A stretch of DNA of 64,000 nt. Source: Agrypnia vestita. Lineage: Eukaryota; Arthropoda; Insecta; Trichoptera; Phryganeidae. Below are positions 41,399 to 52,974 of this stretch, in pieces. Under the pieces are notes generated by a model. It saw only the letters and a list, made by a program, of their open reading frames with translations. It made no database searches and was not told the DNA's origin. Every line of letters starts with the position of its first letter. Positions within the stretch are counted from its first letter, which is position 1. Location: the NCBI GenBank assembly GCA_016648135.1, contig JADDOH010010285.1, forward strand, positions 52,585-116,584, in the 5' to 3' direction. Made by a program: the position numbers and the translations under genes.

Positions 41399-41600
41399 GG
41401 TGTATAAAACCAAAGGCAGCAATATTCAAAAAATTAAAAAAATATTTTGAATGTAGTCACCGAAGATTAGGTACTAATTTAAAATAGGTATACTGAATTC
41501 TAGATTTCATGTATCTATCTCGTCTATGGCTATGTATATAGGCTATGTTTCCTATAAATTCACGAATTTAGTACTTGAGACAAGAATTTAGATATGTTTA
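41399..41600. mobile_element. Family P TIR MITE, copy 2 (left part)
   Basis: ATGTGGTGTATAAAACCAAA, GGCAGCAATATTCAAAAAAT and TTTTGAATGTAGTCACC match the left arm of this family, followed by TTTCCTATAAATTCACG. The right end is not clear. Confidence 0.55.
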
Positions 41601-42569
41601 CTTCAAAATAATATCGTCATCCTCAAAAAACTTCACAATTTATATTAGATAAAATAAACAATACATTTATTTGATTAAATATATGCATAACAAATAATTT
41701 AAAAGCACTTGTCGTTGTTTTATAAAGCGTCCCATTTCCTTTGTACTGTGCATCGCTCCTGAGGGAAGATTCTAAATGAAATTTACGCACGATTAAAAAA
41801 TTACCAGATTCGAATGCCCCTTCTTCATTTCCCTAATTTTCTCAGTTGCTTGAACTGTTTAAAGGAAATGTGCATCTTCCAAATATCATGAATCTTATGC
41901 AATACTGGAAATGGAATAGTTATTTTGCTACATTTTCTCGGATTATAATATATACCTACTATATACCTACCTTATCGTAATAATATAAACAATCAATGCC
42001 TACGTACTAAGATAATTACAAAATAATCTATATATAACTTTTTTTAAATATTTTTTTATGAAGTTACCTCACATGTGCTATCATTTTGATTATAATTTTA
42101 CTTAATATTTATTTTTAAATTCCTTCTTATGGCAGTCTCTACGTTTTTCTTGACATTTTAATTATTTTAAGATGATGAACGAGCAACTGAAAATTTCATT
42201 GATATAGGAAATATATTAGAAAAATTATAAGACAAGTTTATTATTTGATAAATATTTTAATTACATTTGAGTAATGTACATTTTATTAAATATACTGGTA
42301 ATATGCTACTTTTGGTATACTATATTACATAATTAAATTAAAATTTGATAATAAGTCACCTAAAAATTTCTTAGATTTCTTAAATATAATATACTGGTAA
42401 TTCTAGTAACATAAATATAATTATAAAATTGTTATTCAAGTTTATTAGATTTTTTTCAATTTTATTTTATGATATTACGTACGTATCGTATATGAATGAA
42501 TAAAATACAATCGAAAATTCTCATTTTTCAAAATTTTGAAGATAAATTCCTTCACAAAAATACCCCGGG
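41601..42569. other. AT-rich stretch, nothing recognised
   Basis: A modest mixed block at 41730-41890 is the only deviation. No genes or repeats recognised. Confidence 0.4.
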
Positions 42570-42800
42570 TGGCAATCAAATATGGGCATTTCCTTTTTTC
42601 CGTAGTGATTCAATCGCTCTGTTCACACGACACGATTTAAATACTGCGCCTCCGTCGAGGGGTGAATTACTTCGTGAGCATCCCCGACAAAGCCTTTCAC
42701 CCTTGATCTCGAATTCTTCGGTCCATTATACGGAGCCTGCGAGGGAGGCTTAAGGGATGCTGTGAGTGAGGAAATGAAATGTCTCCCGATTTCCTGACAC
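42570..42800. other. Island, candidate regulatory element
   Basis: GCGCCTCCGTCGAGGGGTGA, CATCCCCGACAAAGCC and CCTGCGAGGGAGGCTTAAGG. Unique; the 85-codon plus frame (42496-42753) has no known domain. Confidence 0.35.
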
Positions 42801-44854
42801 TAGTCGACGCGGAAATGCACGACAGTAGTCACTTTTAAATGTGAATAATTCCGGGATAAGAAAAGAGAAATACAAGGAGAGATCGTTCACACTTTTTCAC
42901 CCTTATTATTTGGCATCGTAATAAAATAGTACCTTAGAGGACTTTATTTATTAAATGCTTTCGATTAAACAAGGTGTGATGTGACAACATTTTATATCAC
43001 GGCATTTGATTTAATTAGCAATAATATTATATACGATACAAATCAACATTATATACATGCTTTATATCGTCATAAGATACTGGCTTGGAGAGGCTAAATA
43101 AACACTAAAATTATTTACTACACAAAGTAACTATACACGATTTTTATCGGAGCGCCGTTCTTTCTTTCACACTAATTGTTTCTAGAATATTTTACATAGG
43201 TTCGCACTAACTGACGTCACTAGAATCGTTTTCTTGATGCTTCCAGAATCCAATGGACCGTTCGAGAGGCTTCAATAATGCGCATTTACCATTGTCTCGT
43301 GACTATACAACCCAATAGAAATTTCACTAGGTAATAAACTATTTTTTAAGTGAATTAAAAATGGAACGATGAATTTTTAAAATAAAAAGTACGCATCAAA
43401 TTTATAAAAATATATTATTTAAAAAAAAGTATAATTATATAATTTTAGCATTTATTACAGGTGTTGAGATTTATTTAAAAAAATATACAATTAAAAAATA
43501 TCTTCTGACACTCAACATTGTAATCATGGATATAAATAGGATAAGAATAAGAATTGATTAAATTTCATACTTTGTATAAATTGACACAACTCTCTCCGTT
43601 AAACCAAAAACATATTACCAATATTACATAATATGACGTGCCCTTTAATATAGTACTCATGTACCCTGTAATTATCGTAAAATATTAACGATATAAACAA
43701 AAATGTATTTTTAAAGAAAATTATCTGTGCGCTTATAAAGTTCACAATAAAATGACAGTGGGTGGATAAAATGTCAACGAACAGATTTAACATTCTAAAT
43801 CTGCAGACAGCAATTAATAAATTGCATGTTCCAAATAAAGCTTCGTATTGCAAGTGTGCGTTGATATTTTTAGCCCATCGGTATAAAACAATCCAGGTAG
43901 GTACGAGTTTGAATGATTAGGAAGTCTTCGGAACAACCGAAAATGTTTAAAGCATAAATAATTTTTTAAATATTTCCGTGCAATGTTTTACTGATGTTTT
44001 CATTAAATATGAAACACAATCAAATACTTGTTTTATTAGCATATTAAAATAATGTGGATATGATTTTTTTTTAAATATGAGAATCATTTTTAAAATGCTG
44101 CGCCTACAAGATCAGATATATAGTAACCGTATTGTAGGATTGGGGTAAAGCGAATAGAGGGATGAGTAAGGATATCTATGTTTTACGAAAGGTCTAATGA
44201 GTAACTACGCTATATTTAGAACGGATAGAAAAAAAGGTAATGTAATTGTAAATTTCTTGATACTTTAGAGATGTACATATTTTATTGTATAGTCTCAATC
44301 TCTTTTCAACATTGTTTACAAATGTTTCAGATATATTTATTTTATATTAGATATATTTTGTCAATATGTTTTTTTCGATGTTACCGTGTACCGCATATAA
44401 ATAACTTTTTTTAAAATTAATAATATTTATAATATTTTTTTGCAATCAAACATAGACAATGTTTACAAATCAATATTTTTTGTGTGTATATACCTCACCA
44501 AAAAGATTCTTGTGTGTGATAATTGAGCCTTTTTGAAAAATATTTAAGCTTATTAATAAAAAGTATAATATATGCATGATAAAATATACCTATTGTACAT
44601 ATTTTAAGCCAAATAATATTTAAAATAATAAATACATTTTAAAAGCGTTACATACATTCATGTATGTTAAAAACAATTAAAGGGGTGAAAGCTTTGAATA
44701 CAGAAAAAGAATAATAAATCTTGGCAAAACCATCAATATTTCATATAAAATCCTGTTAAAATAGTGTATTTATTCCGTACTATAATTATAATAGCAAAAA
44801 AAAATACGCTATTACATATTTATATTTTGTAGGTAATCAGGGTGTCAGGGATGA
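42801..44854. other. Long AT-rich stretch, nothing recognised
   Basis: About 2 kb almost without structure. A block at 43145-43330 is less AT-rich and contains TTTCTAGAATATTT and CTTCCAGAATCC, loosely heat-shock-element-like. No genes. Confidence 0.45.
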
Positions 44855-45150
44855 AGATTTCTCGCGTAATCCGGGCCACAGATTTAAACATTTAAACTTG
44901 CATACATTTCATAAAGTTTAAAGTAAACTTTTAGATTAGTCTGTTCGGATCCGCGCGGAACTTTTGAATTTGCAGTTTCCGCCTCCCAGACAAATGAGCG
45001 GATCCATCGGAGACCGGGAGAGGCTGGGAGAGACGAAGATTCTGAGGCTCTTCAGTGGATCTTTAGTGGGACTTAAGTCGGCACTTAAGGGATATGACTA
45101 GCGTTAAGAATGTCAACGGTGGGCCGCCCATTAACACCTTAGCATTGGCG
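44855..45150. other. G+C-rich island, candidate regulatory element
   Basis: TCGGATCCGCGCGGAAC, CAGTTTCCGCCTCCCAGAC and GGAGACCGGGAGAGGCTGGG in a unique block with no coding frame of note. Confidence 0.35.
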
Positions 45151-45884
45151 TAGAAGCTTTATTATTTTGTAAATATATTTGCGTTAAATATAAACGATAT
45201 TTAGATATATTTTACGCAAGGAATTTTCATTCCGCTGAGTACCCCATTAAAAAATGTAAATATGTATGATAATAACATAAAAAAATTACGCTTTTACAAT
45301 TAATGTATGGTTATAAATATTGATTGTTATGCCATGTTTTATTATTATTATTATCCTGTATTTACATATTTTATCTCCTTTTGCTGTTTTTAATACACAT
45401 TAATGGTGTATTACAAATTATTTAAAATATGTACAATATATAATACCAGACATATCAATGTATATTGTCGAATATGCAAAAATTCATTTTCATATCTTGA
45501 ACCATAGAAATTTTTGGATAATGTTAAAAAGTGTAATTTTATTTTACTATATGAATTTTTTGAAACGAATGCATAATTTTTTAACGTTGTCAGAAAATAT
45601 CGAGGAAATTAGATGATTTAAGATAGCAAAACGAAAAAAAGAAATTTGTTTAATAATATATCTATTTTATTTTACAGTTATTGAAGAAAACATCATTTTC
45701 ATTTTTCACGTTGGTTTATTTTAACATTTTTATAAAGCAGTTCATTTCATAATCACAATTTATTGTATAATGAAAATAAATTTTTGTAAGAAACATAAAA
45801 TTAAAACAAAATAATCTACAGTCGTCAAGAAAATTCCTTCATTTATTCATTTATTGAAAATTCATGAAAAATGTTCAAATGAGA
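45151..45884. other. AT-rich stretch, nothing recognised
   Basis: No coding or repeat evidence. Confidence 0.45.
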
Positions 45885-46080
45885 AGCTGTCCACGGACGT
45901 CCCTGGTCCGCCGGTGAGGAGTGCCATCTTGCGGTGTGATTATGCAATATCCACTGCGGGCCCATTCATTGCCCCTTTTATATGTTTTTAAGACCACTCT
46001 GAGGGTCCAGACGCCGTTACCACATTAGGGCCACAAGGCCGGAAGAGGGGAGACGCCCATGGGTAGAAGCTAAGTCATGC
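45885..46080. other. G+C-rich island, candidate regulatory element
   Basis: CCACGGACGTCCCTGGTCCG, CACTGCGGGCCCATTC and CACAAGGCCGGAAGAGGGG. Unique and not coding. Confidence 0.35.
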
Positions 46081-46254
46081 TTAACTTGGTAGTAATAACG
46101 CCATGATTAAATTTTAAGCCTGATTTACTAAAAAAAAGGGTAATTTTTAAAAATCTTTTTTTGTTAATTTTTTTTAATTAAATGATAAATTATGAGCTAC
46201 ATCTACAACAAATCATGCTAGACGTTTAATAGATTATTTTTAACTGTTCATTCA

Positions 46255-46322
46255 TAATATGATAATAATATGGTGGTGGTCATGATAATAATATAATATG
46301 ATAATAATATAGTGGTGGTCAT
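46255..46322 (+). repeat. Imperfect tandem duplication of the SINE head
   Basis: ATGATAATAATATGGTGGTG then GTCATGAT and ATGATAATAATATAGTGGTG then GTCATGAT are two adjacent units of about 40 bp, duplicating the start of the SINE that follows. Confidence 0.7.
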
Positions 46323-46484
46323 GATGCTCGCCTAGTGAGCTGGTAGTCGATGGTTCGAGCTTCCATTCCACGACACCAGCAAGTTAGTCCTATTTTCATA
46401 GCACAAGCGTTTAGCTTATTTTTAAAATAGTAAGAATATTGATGTGACACGCATTCCGTGTTCGCATCTCTATTTTTTTTTTTA
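46308..46484 (+). mobile_element. tRNA-derived SINE, copy 3
   Basis: A-box TAGTGGTGGTCATGATGCTC and B-box ATGGTTCGAGC lead into GCAAGTTAGTCCTATTTTCA, AGCACAAGCGTTTAGCTTA, then TGATGTGACACGCATTCCGT and CGCATCTCTATTTT. The best complete plus-strand copy. It ends against the poly(A) end of a LINE on the other strand. Confidence 0.8.
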
Positions 46485-46865
46485 AATAAAAAAATATTGG
46501 TTCATTTATATAGTGCCATTTTCGTGAAAATTTCACGTCAAGGGCGCTCTAGACACAAAACTCTTACATACTAAAAGCAAAGAATAACAAAATGAAAAAG
46601 AAAAGTTAAAGTAAAACAGCTCAAAACATAAAATAGTAAAAGAAAACAACGAATATTAAAAATGTTCTGGGAAAACCTTATAAACAGGTGCGTTTTAAGT
46701 CTTTTCTTAAATAAAGTCTCTAAATCCGTGTTTCTTATTAGGCAGGGCAAAGAGTTCTTTCTTTGGGACCCGCCACCGCAAATGCCCGTTCGCTGAACCT
46801 AGTTTTCTGGAACTAAATTGCCGGTTCCACAACCCTTCCTACCGCTGAAGTAGAGGCTGACCTGG
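46485..46865 (-). pseudogene. CR1/L2-like LINE 3' end
   Basis: On the minus strand RAFAVAGPKE in one frame is followed, after a frameshift, by NSLPCLIRNTDL and TLFKKRLKTHLF. This is the classic end of CR1/L2/jockey-type reverse transcriptases (R.F...GP..WN.LP...R....FK..LK..LF). Beyond it comes a 3' UTR with AGAGCGCCCTTGACGTGAAA and CACTATATAAATGAACC, then an A-rich tail (46473-46497). Severely 5'-truncated. Confidence 0.8.
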
Positions 46866-46867
46866 GA

Positions 46868-46975
46868 GTGTATGTTACACACGTATGTTCACTCACTCAT
46901 ACTCATACTTACTCATATATACACATATGTTACACAAGTTCACTCACTCATACGCTCTACGTGCCCAAATCATCC
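46868..46975. repeat. Imperfect tandem repeat
   Basis: TGTTACACACGTATGTTCAC then TCACTCATAC and TGTTACACAAGTTCACTCAC then TCATACGC are two related units separated by a CTCATACTTACTCATA simple stretch. Confidence 0.6.
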
Positions 46976-47326
46976 CATCGACCTTTTCATAATCATATTG
47001 ACTATGTTACAGACTTATATAGTTTGGCTTCTAAATATGTTCATTTCCACTGTATATAATATATTCTCCTCTCTTCAATAGTGTTGGCACCAGTACCCTA
47101 CTATGTATGGCACGTCTTGCTTTGGGTGACAAATTCGTAAATAAAATCAGGCGCGTAAAATCTTTCATAGGAAAATGAAAACTTTAATAAATGAGAAGTA
47201 AATACAAATCTATTGTAGCTTAAAAAGTTTAAGTTTTAATACTTAATTAATTGAACTTAAAGAAAGAATAATCCAGTCAACTAAATAAAACACACAATTG
47301 ACGAGCATGTATAAAAATATAATATA

Positions 47327-47561
47327 CTAGTTGTAACCCATCAAAAATGACGTACATGTCGGTTCCCACAAAATAAGTATGCAAAATTTGGGCAAGATCT
47401 GTCAAACGGTGTAGATTTGTATAGAAAATGTATCGTGGGGAGAGGATGGGGTAAAGGGTGAGGGGGATAAAGCAAAAAATTTTTTTAAAAAAAGAAGTTA
47501 CGAACGTTACGGGAAGTTACGGACAGACATACAGACAACGAAATAATTTTTATTTTTGGGA
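47327..47561 (-). mobile_element. Family E non-autonomous Helitron, 235 bp
   Basis: On the minus strand it starts A|TCCCAAAAATAAAAATTATT and GTTGTCTGTATGTCTG, and ends CGTCATTTTTGATGGGTTAC then AACTAG|T. Start TC after A, hairpin and CTAG before T follow Helitron rules and match 11912-12405. The interior is different (CAAGATCTGTCAAACGG). Confidence 0.75.
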
Positions 47562-47689
47562 TACGAGTATGCAGGAAGTGAAAGATAGAAAAAAGTACAA
47601 AAATAATTACAAGTCAAAAGATATTCAACTAAGCACAGATAATGAGGCAGTCCTTGACTTCAAAACTTTGCCATCCCACGGGAGTTGAG

Positions 47690-47885
47690 ACCGGGTCCCG
47701 CGTGTTGCCAAAACGTCGTAAAAGATTCCGGAGTGCTGTAAAAGTCGTAGGGAGTAAGTAATTTGGATGTTAGTTATGTTCGGGGGCCCTTTCGCTCCCA
47801 AGGGAAGAACCAGGGGTCACCCGTCCCCGCTTCCTTGACCTCTGCACGAGTGGTTGCGGGGTACGCCACTGATATTAGTAAGAAA
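47690..47885. other. G+C-rich island, candidate regulatory element
   Basis: GACCGGGTCCCGCGTGTTGC, TTCGGGGGCCCTTTCGCTCC and CACCCGTCCCCGCTTCCTTG. The frames over it (47763-47948 plus, 47774-48073 minus) have no domain. Confidence 0.35.
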
Positions 47886-47980
47886 GAAAACTCGAAAATA
47901 TATTGTGATATTTTAAATTTAAATGGTGTAAAGCTACTGTATATCTGAATAAAATTATTATTAAACAAGAGGAAGGAAGG

Positions 47981-48043
47981 AATATTTCCATACCTACTTT
48001 CCCATGTACTATTTGTACATGGGAAAGTAGGTATGGAAATATT
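47981..48043. repeat. Perfect 29-bp-arm hairpin made of family A ends
   Basis: AATATTTCCATACCTACTTT then CCCATGTAC (47981-48009) and GTACATGGGAAAGTAGGTAT then GGAAATATT (48015-48043) are exact inverse complements around a 5-nt loop. The word CATACCTACTTTCCCAT is the family A subterminal sequence, here fused head to head with no element in between. Confidence 0.92.
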
Positions 48044-48100
48044 TGGGCGTTTACAGGGCTTACGACTGGTCATATGGTTAGCTCAAGTAATAACAAGGTA
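48015..48100. mobile_element. Family A MITE, fragment continuing from the hairpin
   Basis: GGGAAAGTAGGTATGGAAAT, TTTGGGCGTTTACAGGGCTT and ACGACTGGTCATATGGTTAG follow the order of the family A arm (GGGTGTTCATAGGGCTTACG elsewhere). The rest of the element is missing. Confidence 0.65.
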
Positions 48101-48112
48101 CGAATTTGTAAG

Positions 48113-48262
48113 ATTTTTTTTCTACAATAGAGATGTGAACACGGAATACGTGATGCCACAATATTCTTCATATTTTCAAATTAAGCTAAATGCTTGTGTT
48201 ACAAAAATAGGACTAACTTGCTAGTGTCCGAATATCGTAATCACTACACCAAAAAGCTCTTC
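48113..48262 (-). mobile_element. tRNA-derived SINE, copy 4
   Basis: Minus strand: degenerate head, then AAGTTAGTCCTATTTTTGTA, CACAAGCATTTAGCTTAATT, the GTATTCCGTGTTCACATCTC tail and an A-run (T-run on plus near 48115). Head partly deleted around the B box. Confidence 0.65.
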
Positions 48263-48627
48263 ATATGTATGCTGGCTTTGGCGTAAAATATTGAATTTTG
48301 CTGACGTAGAATAATATGAATAATAATCGTAATTGCCAACTAATGTGACACTAGATGATTGAAAATAGAAAACGACACCGGAAAAAATAAACAACCAATA
48401 ATTTGAACATACTCAAAATATTCTAAATACATAAAAAAGCTGATCTAATTAGTTTAAAAAATTTAAATAATTTTCAGGCATATTCTAGTGTAAATGTTTA
48501 TGATTCTGAAAAATCTCATATACATGAGATTCCTTTAAAAACTCCAATTAAAATATATATGTCTTTTACCAACGGCGATATTTGTACTGGATTATGGAAA
48601 TGACAAAATTTCAAACCACCGAGGGCG
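48263..48627. other. Nothing recognised
   Basis: AT-rich without coding or repeat match. Confidence 0.4.
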
Positions 48628-48775
48628 GTAAAAAAATTACAACTCACATATGGGCCAAGATGTGCAATAATTAACAAAGGTATATTATACAATATCCAAA
48701 AAATTTAAAGATATGATAGTCTATCATAAGTGGAATTGGGGAACGTTACATTGTGTAAATTGATCCCTTATGTCA
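48628..48775. mobile_element. Family A MITE, half copy
   Basis: CAACTCACATATGGGCCAAG, AATATCCAAAAAATTTAAAG, ATAGTCTATCATAAGTGGAA and ACGTTACATTGTGTAAATTG match the copy at 37330-37445. Confidence 0.65.
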
Positions 48776-48917
48776 GCCAGCAATTTTTAGCTAGAATTTT
48801 GAAGCAATATTCTTTATATATGTATATGACATTCATCTGTATTATTACCATGTACGGTAGAATACGTCTTTTTAACTGTTTTTTAAATCAGTTTTTTATA
48901 AATTCAGAATAATTATT

Positions 48918-49147
48918 AGTTGTGGGGGTATAAAAGCAAAGGCAGCAATATCCAAAAAAAATTAAACGCAGACATCTATGAATACTAATTTACAATGTTT
49001 ATAATTAGAGATTTTATAGGAAAAATGATAGGGAATAATAAAATCTAGAATTAATTACATTTTAAATTAGTAATCCTTGGTTATTGCATTCAAAACATTT
49101 ATTTTTATTTTTTGGATATTGTTGCCTTTGCTTTTATACCCCACAGT
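48918..49147. mobile_element. Family P TIR MITE, best copy
   Basis: The left end TGTGGGGGTATAAAAGCAAA, GGCAGCAATATCC is mirrored at the right by GGATATTGTTGCCTTTGC, TTTTATACCCCACA, about 35 bp with two or three differences. Interior TTTTATAGGAAAAATG. About 230 bp, non-coding. Confidence 0.82.
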
Positions 49148-49867
49148 TAACGTTTGGATTCATCATAACAATGTGTTGGTACGATAAAGTGAAAATTTTT
49201 CTCTAAATAGCATTTCTGCAGATGGAACCAATTAAATTTCGCATTATTATGGAAAACCGAAGAATCTTAGTAAAGATATATTTTTTTATTTTAATAAATA
49301 TTTAGATATCTGAAACAACAAAATTCATTGAAATAATCATAATTCATATAAATTTCAACACTTAAATGAAATAGTATAAACTTTTTCCTATATCGGTATC
49401 AGAAGAAACATCAAAATATAAACTTTTGTGGAAATAAAATGATTCGTTCACCGTTTACCGAGTATTGTATTTTTATTATGGCAATGGTCAACCGTTATGG
49501 GTCAAATATTGGATATTTTATGGGGCCCATTGATATTCTGAAAAAACCCATATAGATAGAATATCCCCCGATATCAGCTCGCCTTTATGTTTATGTCCGA
49601 ATAAGAACTTCCAATCGAGATGGTCTCAAAGTAAGTGCTCTAAAAGTAAGCATTACTCTGATAATTCCAAATGTTAAAAATGAATAAATTATACTGATAT
49701 TATTCCTTCATAAGACATTATATCAAAATGGAAATATCTTGTTTCGATAATCTGTGTGTGGTCAATATGATGGACTGCATAGATTTAGAATATTTTGAAT
49801 ATGTCCAAATTTTTCAAGAACTCAGATACGGGATTTCATCCCCAGGGGAAGTTCATTAATCAAGATA
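49148..49867. other. Mixed AT-rich stretch
   Basis: A less AT-rich block at 49490-49640 (TGGGGCCCATTGATATTC, CCCCCGATATCAGCTCGCC) is unique. No gene. Confidence 0.4.
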
Positions 49868-50036
49868 TATACTATAGATGTCTCATAGAGACGAATCTAT
49901 ATTTTTATATGAGAAAGTAAGTATGGAACGTGTGCACAAAGAAGATATGAACACCCAAAAAGACTTTCATACCTACTTTTCCATAAAAATATAGCTTCGT
50001 TTCTATGCGACATCTATAATATATATCTTGAACTGC
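49868..50036. mobile_element. Family A MITE, terminal-repeat-only derivative
   Basis: TAGATGTCTCATAGAGACGA, ATATGAGAAAGTAAGTATGG on the left and TTTCATACCTACTTTTCCAT, AGCTTCGTTTCTATGCGACA on the right leave almost no interior. Total about 170 bp. A typical end product of repeated internal deletion. Confidence 0.8.
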
Positions 50037-51179
50037 ATATACTTATTGACATGTTTGAAGGCCGAATAGAAGTTTCGAGTTTAGGAAAGATGGAAATTGA
50101 GACGTTTTAAGGTACGAACACTTCAGGTGTATCCTTGAACCCTTGTGGACTTGGTGGATGATTACGATAATTGGAGAAGCTGCCGGTGGATTTGGTATGG
50201 TTAATAGTAAAACCATAGACATCCTTGTCAAGTAGTTGTTCTTGAATTTAATGCATTTTATTTGCATACAGTTGCTAACACGAATACTTTATGTTAATAT
50301 TCTAAAAGTATTTTTAAAATATTGTAAAAATAACATAATCAGTTTAATTTAAATCTTATAATTTCATTTTTATATGATTTTTGAAAGGTTTGTCCTTGGC
50401 ATTCTTGTAATGGTATTTTTAAGTACTCTGATTAATTATATCAAAGAACGATAATGAAAAAGATGTTAAATAATTTTTATTTTTCATTAGGTTTCATAAA
50501 AAAACATAGTTTCTCCTATTTTCATATGTATTATGCTTTGCTTATTATACCTGTATTTATCTGATGCTTTATTTCTTTGTTCCGGGATACTCCTATTTAA
50601 GTATCATTAAAATATAAAATAATGCTTCATTGCTTTATTTATACTATGTATTATTTTTTATTATTACTTTATAGTTAAACGCTCAATGAGCATTTATAAT
50701 AGATTTGACGAGCATTCTCTTACGATCAAAAATTATCTTTATTTTAAATTTACTACCTACCTTTGATTTTAAATTTTTTACTTTTTGTAAAGTACAAAAC
50801 AAATTAATAATTTATTTGCAATAAATAATGAATCCCAAAAATGTATTTCGGGCATTTTATTGAAGTCTTAAATATAATTTTTAATAGTATTAATTTTTAT
50901 GTATAGGGCACAAAGCCTTTTACGGTAAAAAAAAATAATACATATATTTATTTGTGATAGATTAGAAATAACAATTAAAGTGAATCGTGTGAAACATCAT
51001 TAATAATATTACACTACTGTGTATATCACCAAGATGAATTCTGCGTGAGTGGCGAATTATATTCCATATTGGTAATATTATTGGTATAAGTAGGTACTCT
51101 TGTGTTACTAGTAGGTGCATGTATATAAATTATTAACCATGTTTACGAGTGCATGTCTGTCAGTCAAGTTATTTAATAT
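50037..51179. other. AT-rich stretch, nothing recognised
   Basis: The 74-codon minus frame at 50043-50267 has no domain. The remainder is strongly AT-rich. Confidence 0.45.
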
Positions 51180-51425
51180 ATTTAGAGGGTAGAATGCCAA
51201 AAACGGGCGATAGTGATTATTTCGAACTTTAAATGAGAGCATAATAAAGTTATGTAAACCTGATTTTTTAAGGTTTCTTTTATTATTAAACGATTTGCAT
51301 TTTATTTATCCAAAGCACACGTGAAAATCGTTTAATAATTAAAGAAATATTGACAAAACATTGTTTTGCTCATCTGTAAAGTTCGATATAATCACTAACG
51401 CCCTTTTGGCTTTCTACCCTCGATA
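51180..51425. mobile_element. Family H TIR MITE, copy 2
   Basis: Left TTAGAGGGTAGAATGCCAAA, GCGATAGTGATTATTTCGAA; right TTCGATATAATCACTAACGC, CCTTTTGGCTTTCTACCCTC. The centre has TTAAACGATTTGCATTTTAT against GAAAATCGTTTAATAATT. Same length and layout as 29384-29636. Confidence 0.8.
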
Positions 51426-51529
51426 TATATTATTCATGATTTACACATTTAATATTTTACCTTAATCTCTAAAAGTATTACATTTTTGTAAGTAACAAAA
51501 TTTTTTCATTTTTCAATAATTCATTGGTC

Positions 51530-51920
51530 CCTTTGTCATTCCCTTCCTCGTCCATATGTCGCCATTGACTCAGAAAACAATCCATTTCCCATTACGCGAA
51601 ACTTATCCCGCATTTGCGACACTCGGCGGTGGCACAAAATACGAAGCGGACAATGGAAATTGGAGGGTCAGGGTTCACATCCTGTTTTCCATAATGCGGT
51701 CATTCGGAAGCCGCCACCCTCGGGATCCACCCCCCTCCCTTCCTCCAGCGGCCATCCCCGAAGTCTATCAGTTGCCATCTTTATTTAGGATGATTGCGGG
51801 AAGCAAAAGGGATATTCGTTCTTATCAAAAACTCCCGTCTAAATGTTTCCGAAGGTCACTTTATGAGGCTTTATTATGGGCGGTTAAGTCTTTTGGAGCC
51901 CACTAGCGATCTCGAGTTGA
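51530..51920. other. Long G+C-rich island with a 116-codon frame
   Basis: CACTCGGCGGTGGCAC, GGAAGCCGCCACCCTCGGG and CCTTCCTCCAGCGGCC make the longest non-repetitive island of the window. A plus frame (51556-51906) runs 116 codons with residues such as FPLRETYPAFATLGGGTKYE, but I recognise no family, and no splice pair is evident. Either a regulatory island or a single unrecognised exon. Confidence 0.4.
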
Positions 51921-52536
51921 TTTTCACTGACCTGATCAAGATATTTATAAATGTTATTTTTAAGATGATTTTGCTGGCTTTCTTTGTAAGTTATACCACT
52001 AATATTTACTTAAATCGTGGGTCATAAATTAAAATAAAATTTGTATATGTATTCTGGATTTTTAGAAAAAAATATATAGAGATTTTAAAAAACATTTCTA
52101 TCAAATTAGTGAAAATTAAAAATTTGCAATATTTAATATTATATCACAGATAGAATTAAATATGCCAAGGAAATGAGCCAGCTGCATAGCTTTAATTATG
52201 GACGAATGCTAGACGAATGCAGTTATCAAGCTCTTAATCACGCTGGACTGATAAAATCACCAAATTCTGCGAAAATATGTGATAGTGAATAAGTAAACAA
52301 GGGACAGAAAACAATTGGAACACTTGGCGAGGCCTTCATCCAGTAGTGGATCGAATATAGCTGATGATTATAATGATTGTGATATCATGAATAATATTTA
52401 ACAAAAGGATTCCATGTCTAGAACAAAACACATCTAATCATGGATGAATCTCAATAAAGATATTAAAAAATATATTTTACCGAAAGACATAAAAACACAT
52501 TTAAATTAGGTAATTAAAATTAATTTGGAAAAATTA
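51921..52536. other. AT-rich stretch, nothing recognised
   Basis: No supported gene. GGCGAGGCCTTCATCCAGTA and GTGGATCGAATATAGCTGAT near 52325-52365 resemble words near LINE 3' ends, but nothing else supports a LINE here. Confidence 0.35.
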
Positions 52537-52695
52537 TAGAAGTCTCATAGACACTAAGCTATGTATATATGAGAAACTCTTATACTATGGCTCAGGGCTT
52601 TCACCCTATTTGGCTTAAGTGATCACTCTACACAATGCAACGTTCACCAATTCCATTGTAAGAACATCCACACATTATCAAATTTTTTAAAGTTC
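52537..52695. mobile_element. Family A MITE, second subtype, half copy
   Basis: AGTCTCATAGACACTAAGCT, GGCTTAAGTGATCACTCTAC, AATGCAACGTTCACCAATTC, then AAGAACATCCACACATTATC. The last word replaces the ACTACCACATC part of the main subtype, so the family has at least two interiors. Confidence 0.7.
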
Positions 52696-52974
52696 TATAT
52701 AAATGTTCTAAATCAAGGAATCTTTCGTATATTTCAATGGTCTATGCTAGAGAAATCTGTTGTATTTTTTCTCATTAACTAGTTAGTATGTATATATAAA
52801 TTTCACAACTGGTAACGATACCTCTATATTTTATTTTTTTAAAGTGGAGTTTTAGCAATATTCATTTTAACGTAAATATATGATATTCTTTCGAATTATT
52901 AAATACATCTACTAGAATATGCCTAAAAATCAGTATTTACAATTATTAAAAATTAAAATTAGTTTACCTTAAAT

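Noticed and set aside
43145..43330. Heat-shock gene promoter
   Set aside because: Only loose TTC/GAA words, no TATA-plus-start arrangement and no coding sequence downstream.
52300..52380. LINE end words (GGCGAGGCCTTCATCCAGTAGT)
   Set aside because: No supporting coding or poly(A) nearby; 20-odd bases are not enough.
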